From positions 496,001-560,000 of the forward strand of contig CAWCVL010000005.1 of NCBI GenBank assembly GCA_963798985.1: a DNA stretch of 64,000 nt. Direction: 5' to 3'. The position numbers were made by a program, and so were the translations under genes. Each line of letters opens with the position of its first letter. Positions within the stretch are counted from its first letter, which is position 1. Positions 25,168 to 32,637 of this stretch are shown one piece after another. The DNA comes from JACCTU01 sp963798985 (GTDB lineage Bacteria; Actinomycetota; Thermoleophilia; Gaiellales; Gaiellaceae). The notes under the pieces are model-generated. The model was not told the origin of the DNA. It worked only from the letters and a program-made list of their open reading frames with translations, and made no database searches.

Positions 25168-25617
25168 CTACTTGCGCAGGGAGAGCACCGCGCCGACGGC
25201 GAGCAGCGCGATCCCGAGCGCACGCTCCCAGCCGATCGGGATCTGCTCGAGCCCGAACAGACCGAAGCGGTCGATCGCCGCGCCCATCGCCAGTTGGCCC
25301 GCGATCAGCAGCCCGATCGTCGCGGCCGCGCCGATCCGCGGCGTCGCGTAGGTGATCGAGAGGATCACGATCAGCCCCATCAGCCCGGCCGCCCAGAGCC
25401 AGAGCGGCGCGCGCAGGCCGTCGGCGTAGCCCGAAACGGTCTGGCGGGCTGCGAGCAGGACTGCGCATGACAGCACCGCGGTCACGAGGGTCGAGAACGC
25501 GAGCGCCTCGAAGACGCCGACTCGCTCGCCGAACCGACCCATGATCGCAACCTGGACCGAGCCCGCGAGGCCCGCGACGGCCGTCATCGCGACTGCGAGC
25601 GCGGTGCCTCCGGACAC
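25168..25617 (-). CDS. DMT-superfamily transporter, YdcZ (DUF606)-like
   Basis: The 149-aa protein has five hydrophobic helices: LAVAMTAVAGLAGSVQVAIM, VFEALAFSTLVTAVLSCAVL, LWLWAAGLMGLIVILSI, RIGAAATIGLLIAGQLAMG and ALGIALLAVGAVLSLRK. This is the half-size form of the drug/metabolite transporter fold, which works as a dimer. The GLLIAGQLAMGAAIDRFGLF segment is typical of the YdcZ family. Substrate unknown. It converges with the MFS gene (stops one base apart). Confidence 0.82.
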   Translation of the reverse strand: MSGGTALAVAMTAVAGLAGSVQVAIMGRFGERVGVFEALAFSTLVTAVLSCAVLLAARQTVSGYADGLRAPLWLWAAGLMGLIVILSITYATPRIGAAATIGLLIAGQLAMGAAIDRFGLFGLEQIPIGWERALGIALLAVGAVLSLRK

Positions 25618-25664
25618 GGCGGCAAGTTATACGCTCGTCGCTCCGTTCACGACGAGGAGGTGCA

Positions 25665-25945
25665 GTGGTCCGCGTTTTCGTCCTCTACGAGCAGGTGCCG
25701 GACGCCGGGCGCTACGAGCAGCACGCCGAGCTCTGCCGTCAGGTTCCGGGCGCCACGTTCAGGCACGGAGCCGTGTTCGGCGCGCCGAGGGGCGAGCCGA
25801 AGTTCCCGTACTACGCCGAGTGGGAGTTTCGCGGACCAGCGACGCGTTCAAGGCTGCAGGTCGGACGGACGAGTTCATGGCGACCGGGAAGGATGCGATG
25901 GAGATGGGCATCCCGTTCCACGTTCACTTCGCGGAGATCGAGTGA
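25665..25945 (+). CDS. EthD-domain protein, frameshifted
   Basis: The protein has about 93 aa with a strong ribosome site (AGGAGG, 4 bases before GTG 25665). The N-terminus RVFVLYEQVPDAGRYEQHAE is an EthD-type ferredoxin-like dimer fold. The frame shifts near 25835 (two apparent single-base insertions). The rest, SDAFKAAGRTDEFMATGKDA then MGIPFHVHFAEIE, completes the family. EthD proteins often accompany ring-opening or ether-cleaving pathways. It is the first gene of a run with three crotonase genes; its TGA overlaps the next GTG (GTGA). Confidence 0.75.
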
Positions 25946-26751
25946 CCGAGCCCGACTACCCCGCGCCGCGCGACCCGAGCGAGCTCGGCTTCGAGCGCAT
26001 CGTCTACGAGAAGGCGTATCCGCGCGCGACGATCACCTTCAACCGTCCCGAGCGCCTGAACGCGTTCGACTTCCAGATGCTGCGCGAGCTCGCCCGCGCC
26101 TGCGAGGACGCGTCGTGGGACGACGAGATCCGCGTCGTCGTGCTCACGGGTAAAGGCCGCGCGTTCTGCGTGGGTGCCGACCTCAAGTCGTGGGCCGACG
26201 ACTACCTCGGCAAGCCGAACGAGTACTGGAAGTGGTTCGGCGCGTTCAAGGATGCTCATGACCGGTTGCGCGAGATCGGCAAGCCGACGGTCGCGCGGAT
26301 CAACGGGGTGTGCGTGGGAGGCGGCAACGAGCTGCAGATGGCGTGCGACCTCGCGGTGATGGCGGACGACACCTTCATCCAGCACGTCGGACCGGAGCAT
26401 GGGTCAGTGCCTGCGGGAGGCGCGACGCAGTGGCTCACGATCTTCGTGGGCGACCGCCGAGCACGAGAGATCGTTCTCATGTGCGAGCCGCTCCCGGCCA
26501 AGACGTGCGAGGAGTGGGGTCTCGTCAACTGGGCGGTCCCGGCCGCGGAGCTCGACGCGAAGGTCGACGCGGTCGTCGAGAACCTCGCGCGCAAGCTCCC
26601 GCAGACGACGCGCTACGCGAAGCAGCACCTGAACTTCTGGAAGGACTTCGCGTGGCACGAGACGATCAACCACGCCCGCGATTGGCTCGCGCTCTCGATG
26701 GCGACCGAGGAGCCGCAGGCCGCGGTGAGGAAGTTCCTCGAGCGTGAGTGA
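25942..26751 (+). CDS. Crotonase-family enoyl-CoA hydratase/hydrolase
   Basis: The 269-aa enzyme has a crotonase fold: YPRATITFNRPERLNAFDFQ, GKGRAFCVGADLKSWAD (oxyanion hole), ARINGVCVGGGNELQMACDL, then HVGPEHGSVPAGGATQWL and a C-terminal HARDWLALSMATEEPQAAV. The GPEHGS-x-GGAT stretch and the RDWLALSMATE end remind me of 6-oxocyclohex-1-ene-1-carbonyl-CoA hydrolase (Oah/BamA) more than of short-chain hydratases. That is an impression from memory, not a search. GTG 25942 overlaps the EthD stop, and the next gene overlaps by 8 bases, so translation is coupled. Confidence 0.82.
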   Translation: MTEPDYPAPRDPSELGFERIVYEKAYPRATITFNRPERLNAFDFQMLRELARACEDASWDDEIRVVVLTGKGRAFCVGADLKSWADDYLGKPNEYWKWFGAFKDAHDRLREIGKPTVARINGVCVGGGNELQMACDLAVMADDTFIQHVGPEHGSVPAGGATQWLTIFVGDRRAREIVLMCEPLPAKTCEEWGLVNWAVPAAELDAKVDAVVENLARKLPQTTRYAKQHLNFWKDFAWHETINHARDWLALSMATEEPQAAVRKFLERE

Positions 26752-27511
26752 GCTCGTCCTGACCGAGCGCGAGGGCCCGATCGCGCTCGTGACGATGAAC
26801 CGACCCGAGCGGCTGAACGCGCTCAACGACGAGCTGATCGGGCTCGTCGTCGACGCGCTCGAGGACGCAGACCGCGACGAGGGCGTGCGCTGCGTCGTGC
26901 TCGCCGGAGGCGAGAAGGCGTTCGCGGCCGGCGCGGACATCGGCCAGATGGCCACTGCGTCTGCGATGGACATGTACGCGCTGCGCGACCGGATCGACGC
27001 GTGGGATCGGATCAAGAACGTCCGCACGCCGATCGTCGCTGCCGTCTCCGGCTACTGCCTCGGCGGCGGCAACGAGCTCGCGATGGCGTGCGACCTGATC
27101 GTCTCGTCGCCGACGGCGCAGTTCGGCCAGCCCGAGACCGGCGTCGGGATCATCCCCGGCGCGGGGGGCACGCAACGGCTGACGCGGGCGGTCGGAAAGT
27201 CGCTCGCCATGGACGTCATCCTCGCCGGCCGGTTCCTGACCGCGGACGAGGCGCTTCGCGCCGGGCTCGTAGCGCGCGTGGCCGACGACTGGCTCGGCGA
27301 GGCGAAGGCGGTCGCGAACGCGATCGCCTCGAAGGCGCCGATCGCGACGAGGATCGCGAAGGAGCTCGTCGACCACGCGGACGAGACGCCGCTCGCTGCG
27401 GGTGTCGCCGACGAGCGCAAGGCGCTGTACCTCGCGTTCGCATCCGAGGACGCGAGCGAGGGCCTGAACGCGTTCATGGAGAAGCGCAAGCCGGAGTTCA
27501 AGGGGCGCTGA
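26744..27511 (+). CDS. paaF: Enoyl-CoA hydratase (PaaF-like)
   Basis: The 255-aa crotonase has IALVTMNRPERLNALNDELI, FAAGADIGQMA (oxyanion hole), the first catalytic Glu in GGGNELAMACDL and the second in FGQPETGVGIIPGAGGTQRL. Both are needed for classical hydratase activity. It could hydrate 2,3-dehydroadipyl-CoA in phenylacetate catabolism or act in beta-oxidation. GTG 26744 overlaps the previous stop, and its TGA overlaps the next ATG (TGATG). Proximity to paaABCD supports the phenylacetate role, but the two blocks are on opposite strands. Confidence 0.8.
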   Translation: MSELVLTEREGPIALVTMNRPERLNALNDELIGLVVDALEDADRDEGVRCVVLAGGEKAFAAGADIGQMATASAMDMYALRDRIDAWDRIKNVRTPIVAAVSGYCLGGGNELAMACDLIVSSPTAQFGQPETGVGIIPGAGGTQRLTRAVGKSLAMDVILAGRFLTADEALRAGLVARVADDWLGEAKAVANAIASKAPIATRIAKELVDHADETPLAAGVADERKALYLAFASEDASEGLNAFMEKRKPEFKGR

Positions 27512-28280
27512 TGGCCGAGGTCGAGACGAGCCGCGACGGTGCGGTGCTGACGATCACGTTGAACCGCCCCGAGGTGTTCAACGCGTTCAACGCGGCACTG
27601 CACGCGCGATTCGCCGAAGCGCTCGGCGACGCGGCCGACGACGAGGTCCGCGCCGTCGTGATCACCGGTTCCGGACGAGGCTTCTGCGCGGGCCAGGACT
27701 TGACCGAGTTCCGCGAGGTCGCCGACGACATCCGCGAGCGGCTCGAGAGCACGTACCACCCGAACATCCGCGCGATCCGCTCGCTCGAGAAGCCCGTGAT
27801 CGCCGCCGTCAACGGCCCGACTGCCGGTGCGGGTCTCTCGCTCGCAGCGGCGTGCGACCTCCGCATCGCGGCCGACACGGCGAGCTTCGTGCCGGGGTTC
27901 ATCGGGATCGGCCTCGTGCCCGACTCTGGCGGCTCGTACTTCATCCAGCGTTTGCTCGGCACCGCGCGCGCGTTCGAGTGGATGACGACGAACCGGAAGC
28001 TCGGCGCGGCGGAGGCAAACGAGTGGGGGCTCGTGAACGAGGTCGTCGAGGCCGACCGGCTGCTCGCCCACGTCGGCGAGGTCGCCGGCGTCTACGCCTC
28101 GCTGCCGACGAAGGCGATCGGGATGACCAAGCGCATGTTCGACCACGCCGAGAAGGCGACGCTCGAGGAGCAGCTCGCGCTCGAGGCGGAGCTGCAGTCG
28201 GCCGCGACGAAGAGCGCGACTTCCGCGAGGGCGTCGCCGCGTTCCTCGAGAAGCGCGCGCCGAAGTTCAGCGGGGCTTGA
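27511..28280 (+). CDS. paaG: Crotonase-family isomerase (PaaG-like), frameshifted near the 3' end
   Basis: The protein has about 256 aa: VLTITLNRPEVFNAFNAALH, GFCAGQDLTEFREV, AAVNGPTAGAGLSLAAACDL, then GIGLVPDSGGSYFIQRLLG. The Asp in LVPDSGGS replaces the second hydratase Glu, as in PaaG, which isomerises ring-1,2-epoxyphenylacetyl-CoA to the oxepin. A one-base deletion near 28210 shifts the frame; the restored end is ERDFREGVAAFLEKRAPKF. The stop overlaps the convergent XRE gene by 14 bases. Together with PaaF and PaaABCD it suggests an aerobic hybrid phenylacetate route. PaaE, PaaK and PaaZ are not in the window. Confidence 0.78.
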
Positions 28281-28546
28281 GCTCGACGCGGAGGTCGCAG
28301 TCGAGCGCCTCAGCGATGCGCAACAGCGTGTCGATCCGCGGTGGTCGGCCGCCGCGCTCGAGCCGCGCGATCGCCGACTGAGTCGTGCCGGTCAGCTCGG
28401 CGAGCTCGCGCTGCGACAGCTTCTGCTCGCGCCCGTCTCGACGCGACGTCGTCCGCGATCTGGGCGAAGAGGTAGCCCTCCTTGGGCGCGATCGCCTGCG
28501 CCGCCCGCTCGCGGAGCCGCTCGATCGCCGGTTTCCGGGCGGCCAT
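28267..28546 (-). CDS. XRE-family helix-turn-helix protein, one frameshift
   Basis: The protein has about 93 aa, starting MAARKPAIERLRERAAQAI and YLFAQIADDVASRR. After a single inserted G near 28440 it continues REQKLSQRELAELTGTTQSA, IARLERGGRPPRIDTLLRIA and EALDCDLRVELKPR, a textbook XRE helix-turn-helix. The fold fits an antitoxin-like or small regulatory protein. It starts 10 bases after the stop of the Rdx/SelW-like gene, so both are one operon. Its end overlaps paaG in convergent orientation. Possible targets are its own operon or nearby paa genes (inference). Confidence 0.72.
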
Positions 28547-28556
28547 AGCGAGAATG

Positions 28557-28772
28557 CTATAGGGCGGAGATGATCTCGTCCACCTCGGGGAAGCGCCCCT
28601 CACGTTGCTTCGAGAAGACGAGCCTCCCGTCGGCGATCACGTCGAACTGGCTCTTGGCGCCCTCGACGATCTCGGCGTCGTGCTCGGTGCGTTCCGCTAG
28701 CTCGGCCGCGAGACTCGCAGCCCGCCGGTCGTAGCCCCCTCAGACGGGGCAGTAGTGAATCTCGACGCGCAC
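28557..28772 (-). CDS. Rdx/SelW-family thioredoxin-like protein with in-frame TGA: probable selenoprotein (CxxU)
   Basis: Read through one TGA, this frame gives 71 aa: MRVEIHYCPV-U-GGYDRRAASLAAELAERT, then EIVEGAKSQFDVIADGRLVF and SKQREGRFPEVDEIISAL. The start YC-x-x-(C/U), the RA-x-x-LA-x-EL helix, the DG-x-LVFSK strand and the REGRFPE end match the Rdx/SelW/SelT family. In that family the second active-site residue is Cys or Sec, and here TGA (28740-28742) stands at that position. Homology continues on both sides of the TGA. A SECIS-like hairpin follows (see 28704-28742). Spacing to the conserved Tyr is one Gly longer than usual. GTG 28772 is the start. The gene is invisible to standard gene calling. 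Alternatives: a sequencing error or a pseudogene. Confidence 0.72.
28704..28742 (-). promoter_or_regulatory. Candidate bacterial SECIS element in the Rdx/SelW-like gene
   Basis: On the minus strand, 17 bases after the TGA, GGCUGCG pairs with CGCGGCC (7 bp, one G-U) and closes a 5-nt loop AGUCU. The loop begins 24 nt after UGA and has G as its second base. Bacterial SECIS models require an upper stem, a 3-14-nt loop with G in one of the first two positions, and a distance of about 16-37 nt from UGA. All three are met. GCUA and UAGC further out could add a lower stem. Confidence 0.55.
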
Positions 28773-28796
28773 ACCCCGAAAGCTACCTTCACGATC

Positions 28797-29375
28797 ATGA
28801 GCCGCGACCCGTACGACGTCGCCTGGTATGACGAGCACCTCCCGAAGGTCTCGACGGACGTCCAGTTTCTGACGCGGCCGATCGAGATCCACGAGTACGA
28901 CCCCGAGTGGCCGCGCCTCTACGCGCGCGAGGAGGAGCGGATCCGCTCGGTGCTCGGTGAGCGCGTCGTGCGGATCGAGCACGTGGGCTCGACGTCGGTG
29001 CCGCGGCTCCCCGCGAAGCCGTTGATCGACATCGTCCTCGAGGTGCCCGACTCCAGCGACGAGCCGACGTACGTCCCCGACCTGGAGGCCGCCGCCTACC
29101 GCGTCGTGATCCGCGAGCCGGAGTGGTACGAGCATCGCGTGTTCAAAGGGCCCGACACGAACGTCAACCTGCACACGTTTACCGCCGGCTGCGAAGAGGT
29201 CGACACGATGCTGCTGTTCCGCGACCACCTGCGCGCGAACGCGGACGACCGTGAGCTCTACGCGCGCACGAAGCGCGAGCTCGCCGCGCATCCGTGGAAG
29301 TACGTGCAGCAGTACGCCGACGCGAAGACCGCCGTCGTGCAGGAGATCATGGAACGTGCTCATGTTCAGCGTTGA
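28797..29375 (+). CDS. GrpB family (UPF0157) nucleotidyltransferase-fold protein
   Basis: This protein of about 192 aa starts at ATG 28797 (SRDPYDVAWYDEHLPKV). An upstream in-frame start at 28755 would overlap the divergent Rdx gene. The GrpB core is clear: EIHEYDPEWPRLYAREEERI, VRIEHVGSTSVPRLPAKPLI, DIVLEVPD, NVNLHTFTAGCEEVDTMLLF and KRELAAHPWKYVQQYADAK. The family has a nucleotidyltransferase-like fold with poorly known function; some members link to dephospho-CoA kinase. The next gene, another nucleotidyltransferase, overlaps by 14 bases. Confidence 0.87.
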   Translation: MSRDPYDVAWYDEHLPKVSTDVQFLTRPIEIHEYDPEWPRLYAREEERIRSVLGERVVRIEHVGSTSVPRLPAKPLIDIVLEVPDSSDEPTYVPDLEAAAYRVVIREPEWYEHRVFKGPDTNVNLHTFTAGCEEVDTMLLFRDHLRANADDRELYARTKRELAAHPWKYVQQYADAKTAVVQEIMERAHVQR

Positions 29376-30108
29376 GGAGCGGGACGCGCTCCGCGAGCGC
29401 GTGCTGCGGCTCGCGGAGGAGGACGCGCGCGTCGTCGCCGGAGCTGCGGTCGGATCGCTCGCGGTGGACGGTGGGGACCGCTTCTCCGACCTGGATCTCA
29501 CGTTCGGCATCGTCGAGGATGTGCCGGTCGCCAGCGTGCTCGACGAGTGGACGCGCACGCTCGTCAGCGAGCTCGACGCGGTGCACCTCACCGACCTCGA
29601 GCGCGGTCCGACAACGTACCGCGTGTTCCTCCTGCCGGACGCGCTGCAGTTCGACCTCTCGATGACGCCGGCGACGCAGTTCCGTCCCGCCGGGCCACGA
29701 TTCCGACTGCTGTTCGGCGAGACGGCGGCGGGTGACGCGGAATTCTCCAAGCCGCCGGTCGCGGAAGACCTCTTCGGGTGGGGCGTCATCTATGCGCTCC
29801 ACGCGCGCGCGTGCATCGAGCGTGGGCGCGTCTGGCAAGCCGAGCACTACGTCGGTGCCGCGCGGGACCACGCACTCTCGCTCGCCTGCCTTCGCGAGGG
29901 GAAGCGGGCGGTGCAGGCGCGCGGGTACGACGACCTTTCCGCCGAGACGCTCGCACTCTTCGAGGACGCCCACGTCGGCGCGCTCACGCCGGACGCGCTC
30001 CGGACCGCCCTCGCCGCATGCGTCCGCGAGCTCGTGCGGGAGGGGTTCGATGCACGTCTTCCGCACGCGGACGTCGTCGCGCAACGCCTCGCCGCGCTCA
30101 CCGACTAG
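29362..30108 (+). CDS. Nucleotidyltransferase-domain protein (aminoglycoside-adenylyltransferase-like)
   Basis: The 248-aa protein has an N-terminal minimal nucleotidyltransferase motif: GAAVGSLAVDGGDRFSDLDL, i.e. GS followed by DxD, for metal and nucleotide binding. A helical C-terminal part (VIYALHARACIERGRVWQAE, YVGAARDHALSLACLREGK) resembles antibiotic nucleotidyltransferases such as Lnu/AadA relatives. ATG 29362 lies inside the GrpB 3' end. Function is not certain; resistance to an aminoglycoside-like compound is possible but unproven. Confidence 0.75.
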   Translation: MFSVEERDALRERVLRLAEEDARVVAGAAVGSLAVDGGDRFSDLDLTFGIVEDVPVASVLDEWTRTLVSELDAVHLTDLERGPTTYRVFLLPDALQFDLSMTPATQFRPAGPRFRLLFGETAAGDAEFSKPPVAEDLFGWGVIYALHARACIERGRVWQAEHYVGAARDHALSLACLREGKRAVQARGYDDLSAETLALFEDAHVGALTPDALRTALAACVRELVREGFDARLPHADVVAQRLAALTD

Positions 30109-30174
30109 GGCTCGCGGCGGGGATCATCCGTACGGGGTGATGTCGGGCCGGATGCGTCTCGCCACAGTGGGTGC

Positions 30175-30734
30175 GTGCGATCCCTCTCGCCGATCGCGAC
30201 CGCGCTCCTCCTCGTCGGGCTTTCCGCCTGCGGCGGCGACGGCGAAGCCGTCCGCACGCTCCCGACCGACGTGACGGTCCCGACGCCCACCGTGACGCGG
30301 CCCACGCCGACCGTCACGCGGCCCGAGACCACGGCGCCGACCGAGACCGAGTCCGAGACCGAGCCGAGACCGAGACCGAGCCTGCGACGACGACCGAGCC
30401 GGAGCCCACGACGACGATCGTGGAGACCGAGCCTGCGACGACGACCGTCAGAACGGTGACGGAGACGATAGAAACGGAGACGGAAACGGAGACTGCCGAG
30501 GAGGAACCGGCGGGCACGACCACGTCCGACTCGGAAGGGCTGAGTCCCGCGGCCGTCGCCGCGGCGGCCGCTGCGCAGGAGGAGGAGGAGACTCCCTGGG
30601 GCTGGATCGCGTTCGCGTGCCTGGCCGTGGCAGTGGTGGTCGGCGCGATCGTCTGGTGGTGGCGGCGACGTTCGGCCCGGCAGCACTCGGAGGAGCCACC
30701 GGTAACGGACGACTGGCACGGCCCATCGTCTTGA
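30175..30734 (+). CDS. Thr/Glu-rich lipoprotein-like membrane-anchored protein, frameshifted
   Basis: GTG 30175 opens a lipoprotein signal (RSLSPIATALLLVGLSAC-GG) with a cysteine lipobox. A long low-complexity linker of TPTVTRP and ETETEPATTTEPE repeats follows. After a frame change near 30360 the protein ends in WGWIAFACLAVAVVVGAIVW, a transmembrane helix, then a basic tail WWRRRSARQ. It may be a cell-wall-spanning surface protein. The repeats make exact length uncertain. No function is recognised. The single-base shift sits in the repetitive tract, a likely error site. Confidence 0.6.
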
Positions 30735-30770
30735 GCTCGTTCATCCCGACCATGCGCTCGCTTCATCCCG

Positions 30771-31262
30771 TCAGGCGCTCCAGGGTGTCGCCCGCGGCCA
30801 CCAGCGCCTGACCGCGCGGCGGTAGGCGTCGTACTGCTCGCCGTAGCGCTCGGACAGGGTCGGCTCCTCGTAGAAGCTGACGAAGCCCGCGACGATGGCC
30901 CAGAAGACCGCGGCGTAGGCCACCAGCGTTACGCGGCCGAGGATCGCCGCCTGGCCGAGGATGATCGCGAGCACCGCGAGGTACATCGGGTTGCGTACGT
31001 AGCGGTAGAGGCCGCCGACCACGAGGTGCTCGGTGGGCGCGGCGGGGAACGGCGTGCCCAGGCCCTCGACCGCGAAGCGGATCACCGTGTGCGCAAGGAC
31101 GGCGGCGCCGGCGGCGAGCAGCGCCGCGCCGGCGACCTTCAGCGCGAGCGGCGGGTCCGTGCCGTCCCAGCCCGTGAGCAAGTACGGAACGAGGACGCCC
31201 ATCACGCCGGGTTCCCCCACCGTGAACAGCAAACTCCCGACCGCCGCGCCCCCTCTGGTCAC
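30771..31262 (-). CDS. Isoprenylcysteine methyltransferase-like (ICMT/PEMT) membrane protein
   Basis: This 163-aa integral membrane protein has helices at residues about 10-30, 40-60, 80-105 and 110-130. Its signature GGLYRYVRNPMYLAVLAIIL and the following EEPTLSERYGEQYDAYRRAV are typical of the ICMT/NnrU-like methyltransferase family that uses SAM. GTG 31262 lies 4 bases after the paaD stop, so it is probably the last gene of the paa operon. Bacterial members methylate lipids or small molecules; the substrate here is unknown. Confidence 0.8.
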   Translation of the reverse strand: MTRGGAAVGSLLFTVGEPGVMGVLVPYLLTGWDGTDPPLALKVAGAALLAAGAAVLAHTVIRFAVEGLGTPFPAAPTEHLVVGGLYRYVRNPMYLAVLAIILGQAAILGRVTLVAYAAVFWAIVAGFVSFYEEPTLSERYGEQYDAYRRAVRRWWPRATPWSA

Positions 31263-31266
31263 GCCG

Positions 31267-31751
31267 TCAGATCGTCTTGAACTGCTCGAACGGCTGCCGG
31301 CAGCCGTTGCAGTAGCGCACCGACCGGCACGGCGTCGGGCCGAAGATGTTCTCGAGCTTCGTGTCCGTCGACCCGCAGTACGGGCAGCGGAACGCTGCGG
31401 ACTGCAGCTGGACCAGGGTCGGCGCGCGGGCCTCGCGCGGCGCCGGCGGCGCAAAGCCTGCGACGCGGAGCTTCTCGCGGCCCTGCGGGCGTGATCTTGT
31501 CCGACGACCACGAGTCGTCCGAGATCACGCGGACGTCGGGCTCGCCGCCGAGCTCGCGCACCTTCTCGGCCATCGCGTCGCGCATCACCTCGAGCGCGGG
31601 GCAGCCGAGGAACGTCGGCGTGAACTCGACGCGCACGTGCTCGCCTTCGATCGCGACGTCACGCACGACGCCGAGGTCGACCAGCGAGATCACCGGGATC
31701 TCCGGATCGGGGATCTCGGCGAGCGCCTCCCAGACCTGCCGCCTCGGTCAC
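31267..31751 (-). CDS. paaD: Phenylacetate-CoA oxygenase subunit PaaD, frameshifted
   Basis: PaaD is a MIP18/SufT-like maturation factor for the PaaABCE epoxidase. The N-terminal domain reads VWEALAEIPDPEIPVISLVD, LGVVRDVAIEGEHVRVEFTP and TFLGCPALEVMRDAM. The C-terminal zinc domain is CPYCGSTDTKLENIFGPTPC followed by CNGCRQPFEQFKTI. Single-base shifts occur near 31740 and 31485. The restored frame stops at 31267. GTG 31751 overlaps the PaaC stop (GTGA). Restored length is about 160 aa, as in the family. Confidence 0.85.
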
Positions 31752-32387
31752 CACGTCGCACCCGGAATGCTGCGACGCACCATCGTCATCTCCTCGTGCA
31801 GCTCGCGCAGCTCGTCGGAGTGCGCGCCGCGCTCGACCGCGTCGACCTCCTGCGCGGCCGACGCGCTCCGCGAGCGCCGCGCGCAGCTCCGGCGCGAGCA
31901 CGCCGAGCGCATACGGCCACAGCTCATCGACCGCCGCCTCGAACCGCTCGTCGCCGCGGAGTCGCTCGGCCCACATCTGAGCGTGCATGCGGTGGTAGAC
32001 CTCCTCGCGGTCCATCTTCGCCGCGAGCCCCGCGAGCTCGGCGTCGTCCGACGACTTGAGCTCCGCGAGGCGGAGCTCGTCCGCGGTCTCGTAGAGCCAG
32101 TGCCGCGCGATCGTGCGCGCCCAGTCGAGCCGGCGCAGCTCGACGAGCGGCGCGCTGCGGTACTCCTCGGGCGAGCGGTCGAACGCGAGCGCGTCGGCGG
32201 TCGTTCCCAGGTCGCGCGCCGCGAGCTCGTAGAGCGCGCGCGCGTGGCCGATCTCGTTCTGCGCGATCGACGAGAACGCGACGTCCTCCTCGAGCGTCGG
32301 CGCGATCCCCGTCCACTCGGAGTCGCGCCAGCCGAGGATCAGCTCGTCGTCGGCGAGCTCAAGAAGTCGCTGTGCCCGCTCGCTCAC
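31748..32387 (-). CDS. paaC: Phenylacetate-CoA oxygenase subunit PaaC, frameshifted
   Basis: PaaC is the structural partner of catalytic PaaA. The ferritin-like helices read ELADDELILGWRDSEWTGIA, DVAFSSIAQNEIGHARALYE, WARTIARHWLYETADELRLA and AAKMDREEVYHRMHAQMWAE. A single-base insertion near 31860 shifts the frame; the end then reads AAQEVDAVERGAHSDELREL and EEMTMVRRSIPGATW. GTG 32387 lies inside the paaB 3' end (29-base overlap). Restored length is about 213 aa, slightly below the usual 250. Confidence 0.86.
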
Positions 32388-32637
32388 GCGCTTCCTTCAG
32401 CTTCGCCTTCAGCGAGTACCCGTCGACGCGGTGGTACGTCTTGTTCAGCTCGTCGGGAAAGTCGTGCACCTCGCGGACCGCCTCGCGCGGCACGACCCAG
32501 AGCGCTTCCGATTCCTGCCGTCGCCCGTACTGCTCGCGCGCCCAGGCCTCCGCGAACTCCAGGTCGGGCGCTTCGATCGAGCCCGCGTGCGCGAACGGCT
32601 GCCCGCGCCGCTCCTGCCGGAAGACCTCGAAGATCAC
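32359..32637 (-). CDS. paaB: Phenylacetate-CoA oxygenase subunit PaaB
   Basis: This 92-aa subunit is IFEVFRQERRGQPFAHAGSI, EAPDLEFAEAWAREQYGRRQ, LWVVPREAVREV, ending DGYSLKAKLKEARERA. PaaB bridges the PaaAC heterodimers. GTG 32637 overlaps the restored PaaA stop (GTGA). The raw sequence fuses it to PaaA because of a frameshift in that gene, but its own frame is intact. Confidence 0.9.
   Translation of the reverse strand: MIFEVFRQERRGQPFAHAGSIEAPDLEFAEAWAREQYGRRQESEALWVVPREAVREVHDFPDELNKTYHRVDGYSLKAKLKEARERAGTATS

Noticed and set aside
28740..28742. TGA as a simple end of a short protein, or a frameshift artefact
   Set aside because: Family homology continues in the same frame on both sides, and no base insertion or deletion is needed. 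A TGC-to-TGA error remains possible and is noted in the finding.
30300..30520. Thr/Glu-rich repeats as a DNA repeat array or CRISPR-like structure
   Set aside because: Repeats are short, imperfect and code for a low-complexity linker between a lipoprotein signal and a TM helix.
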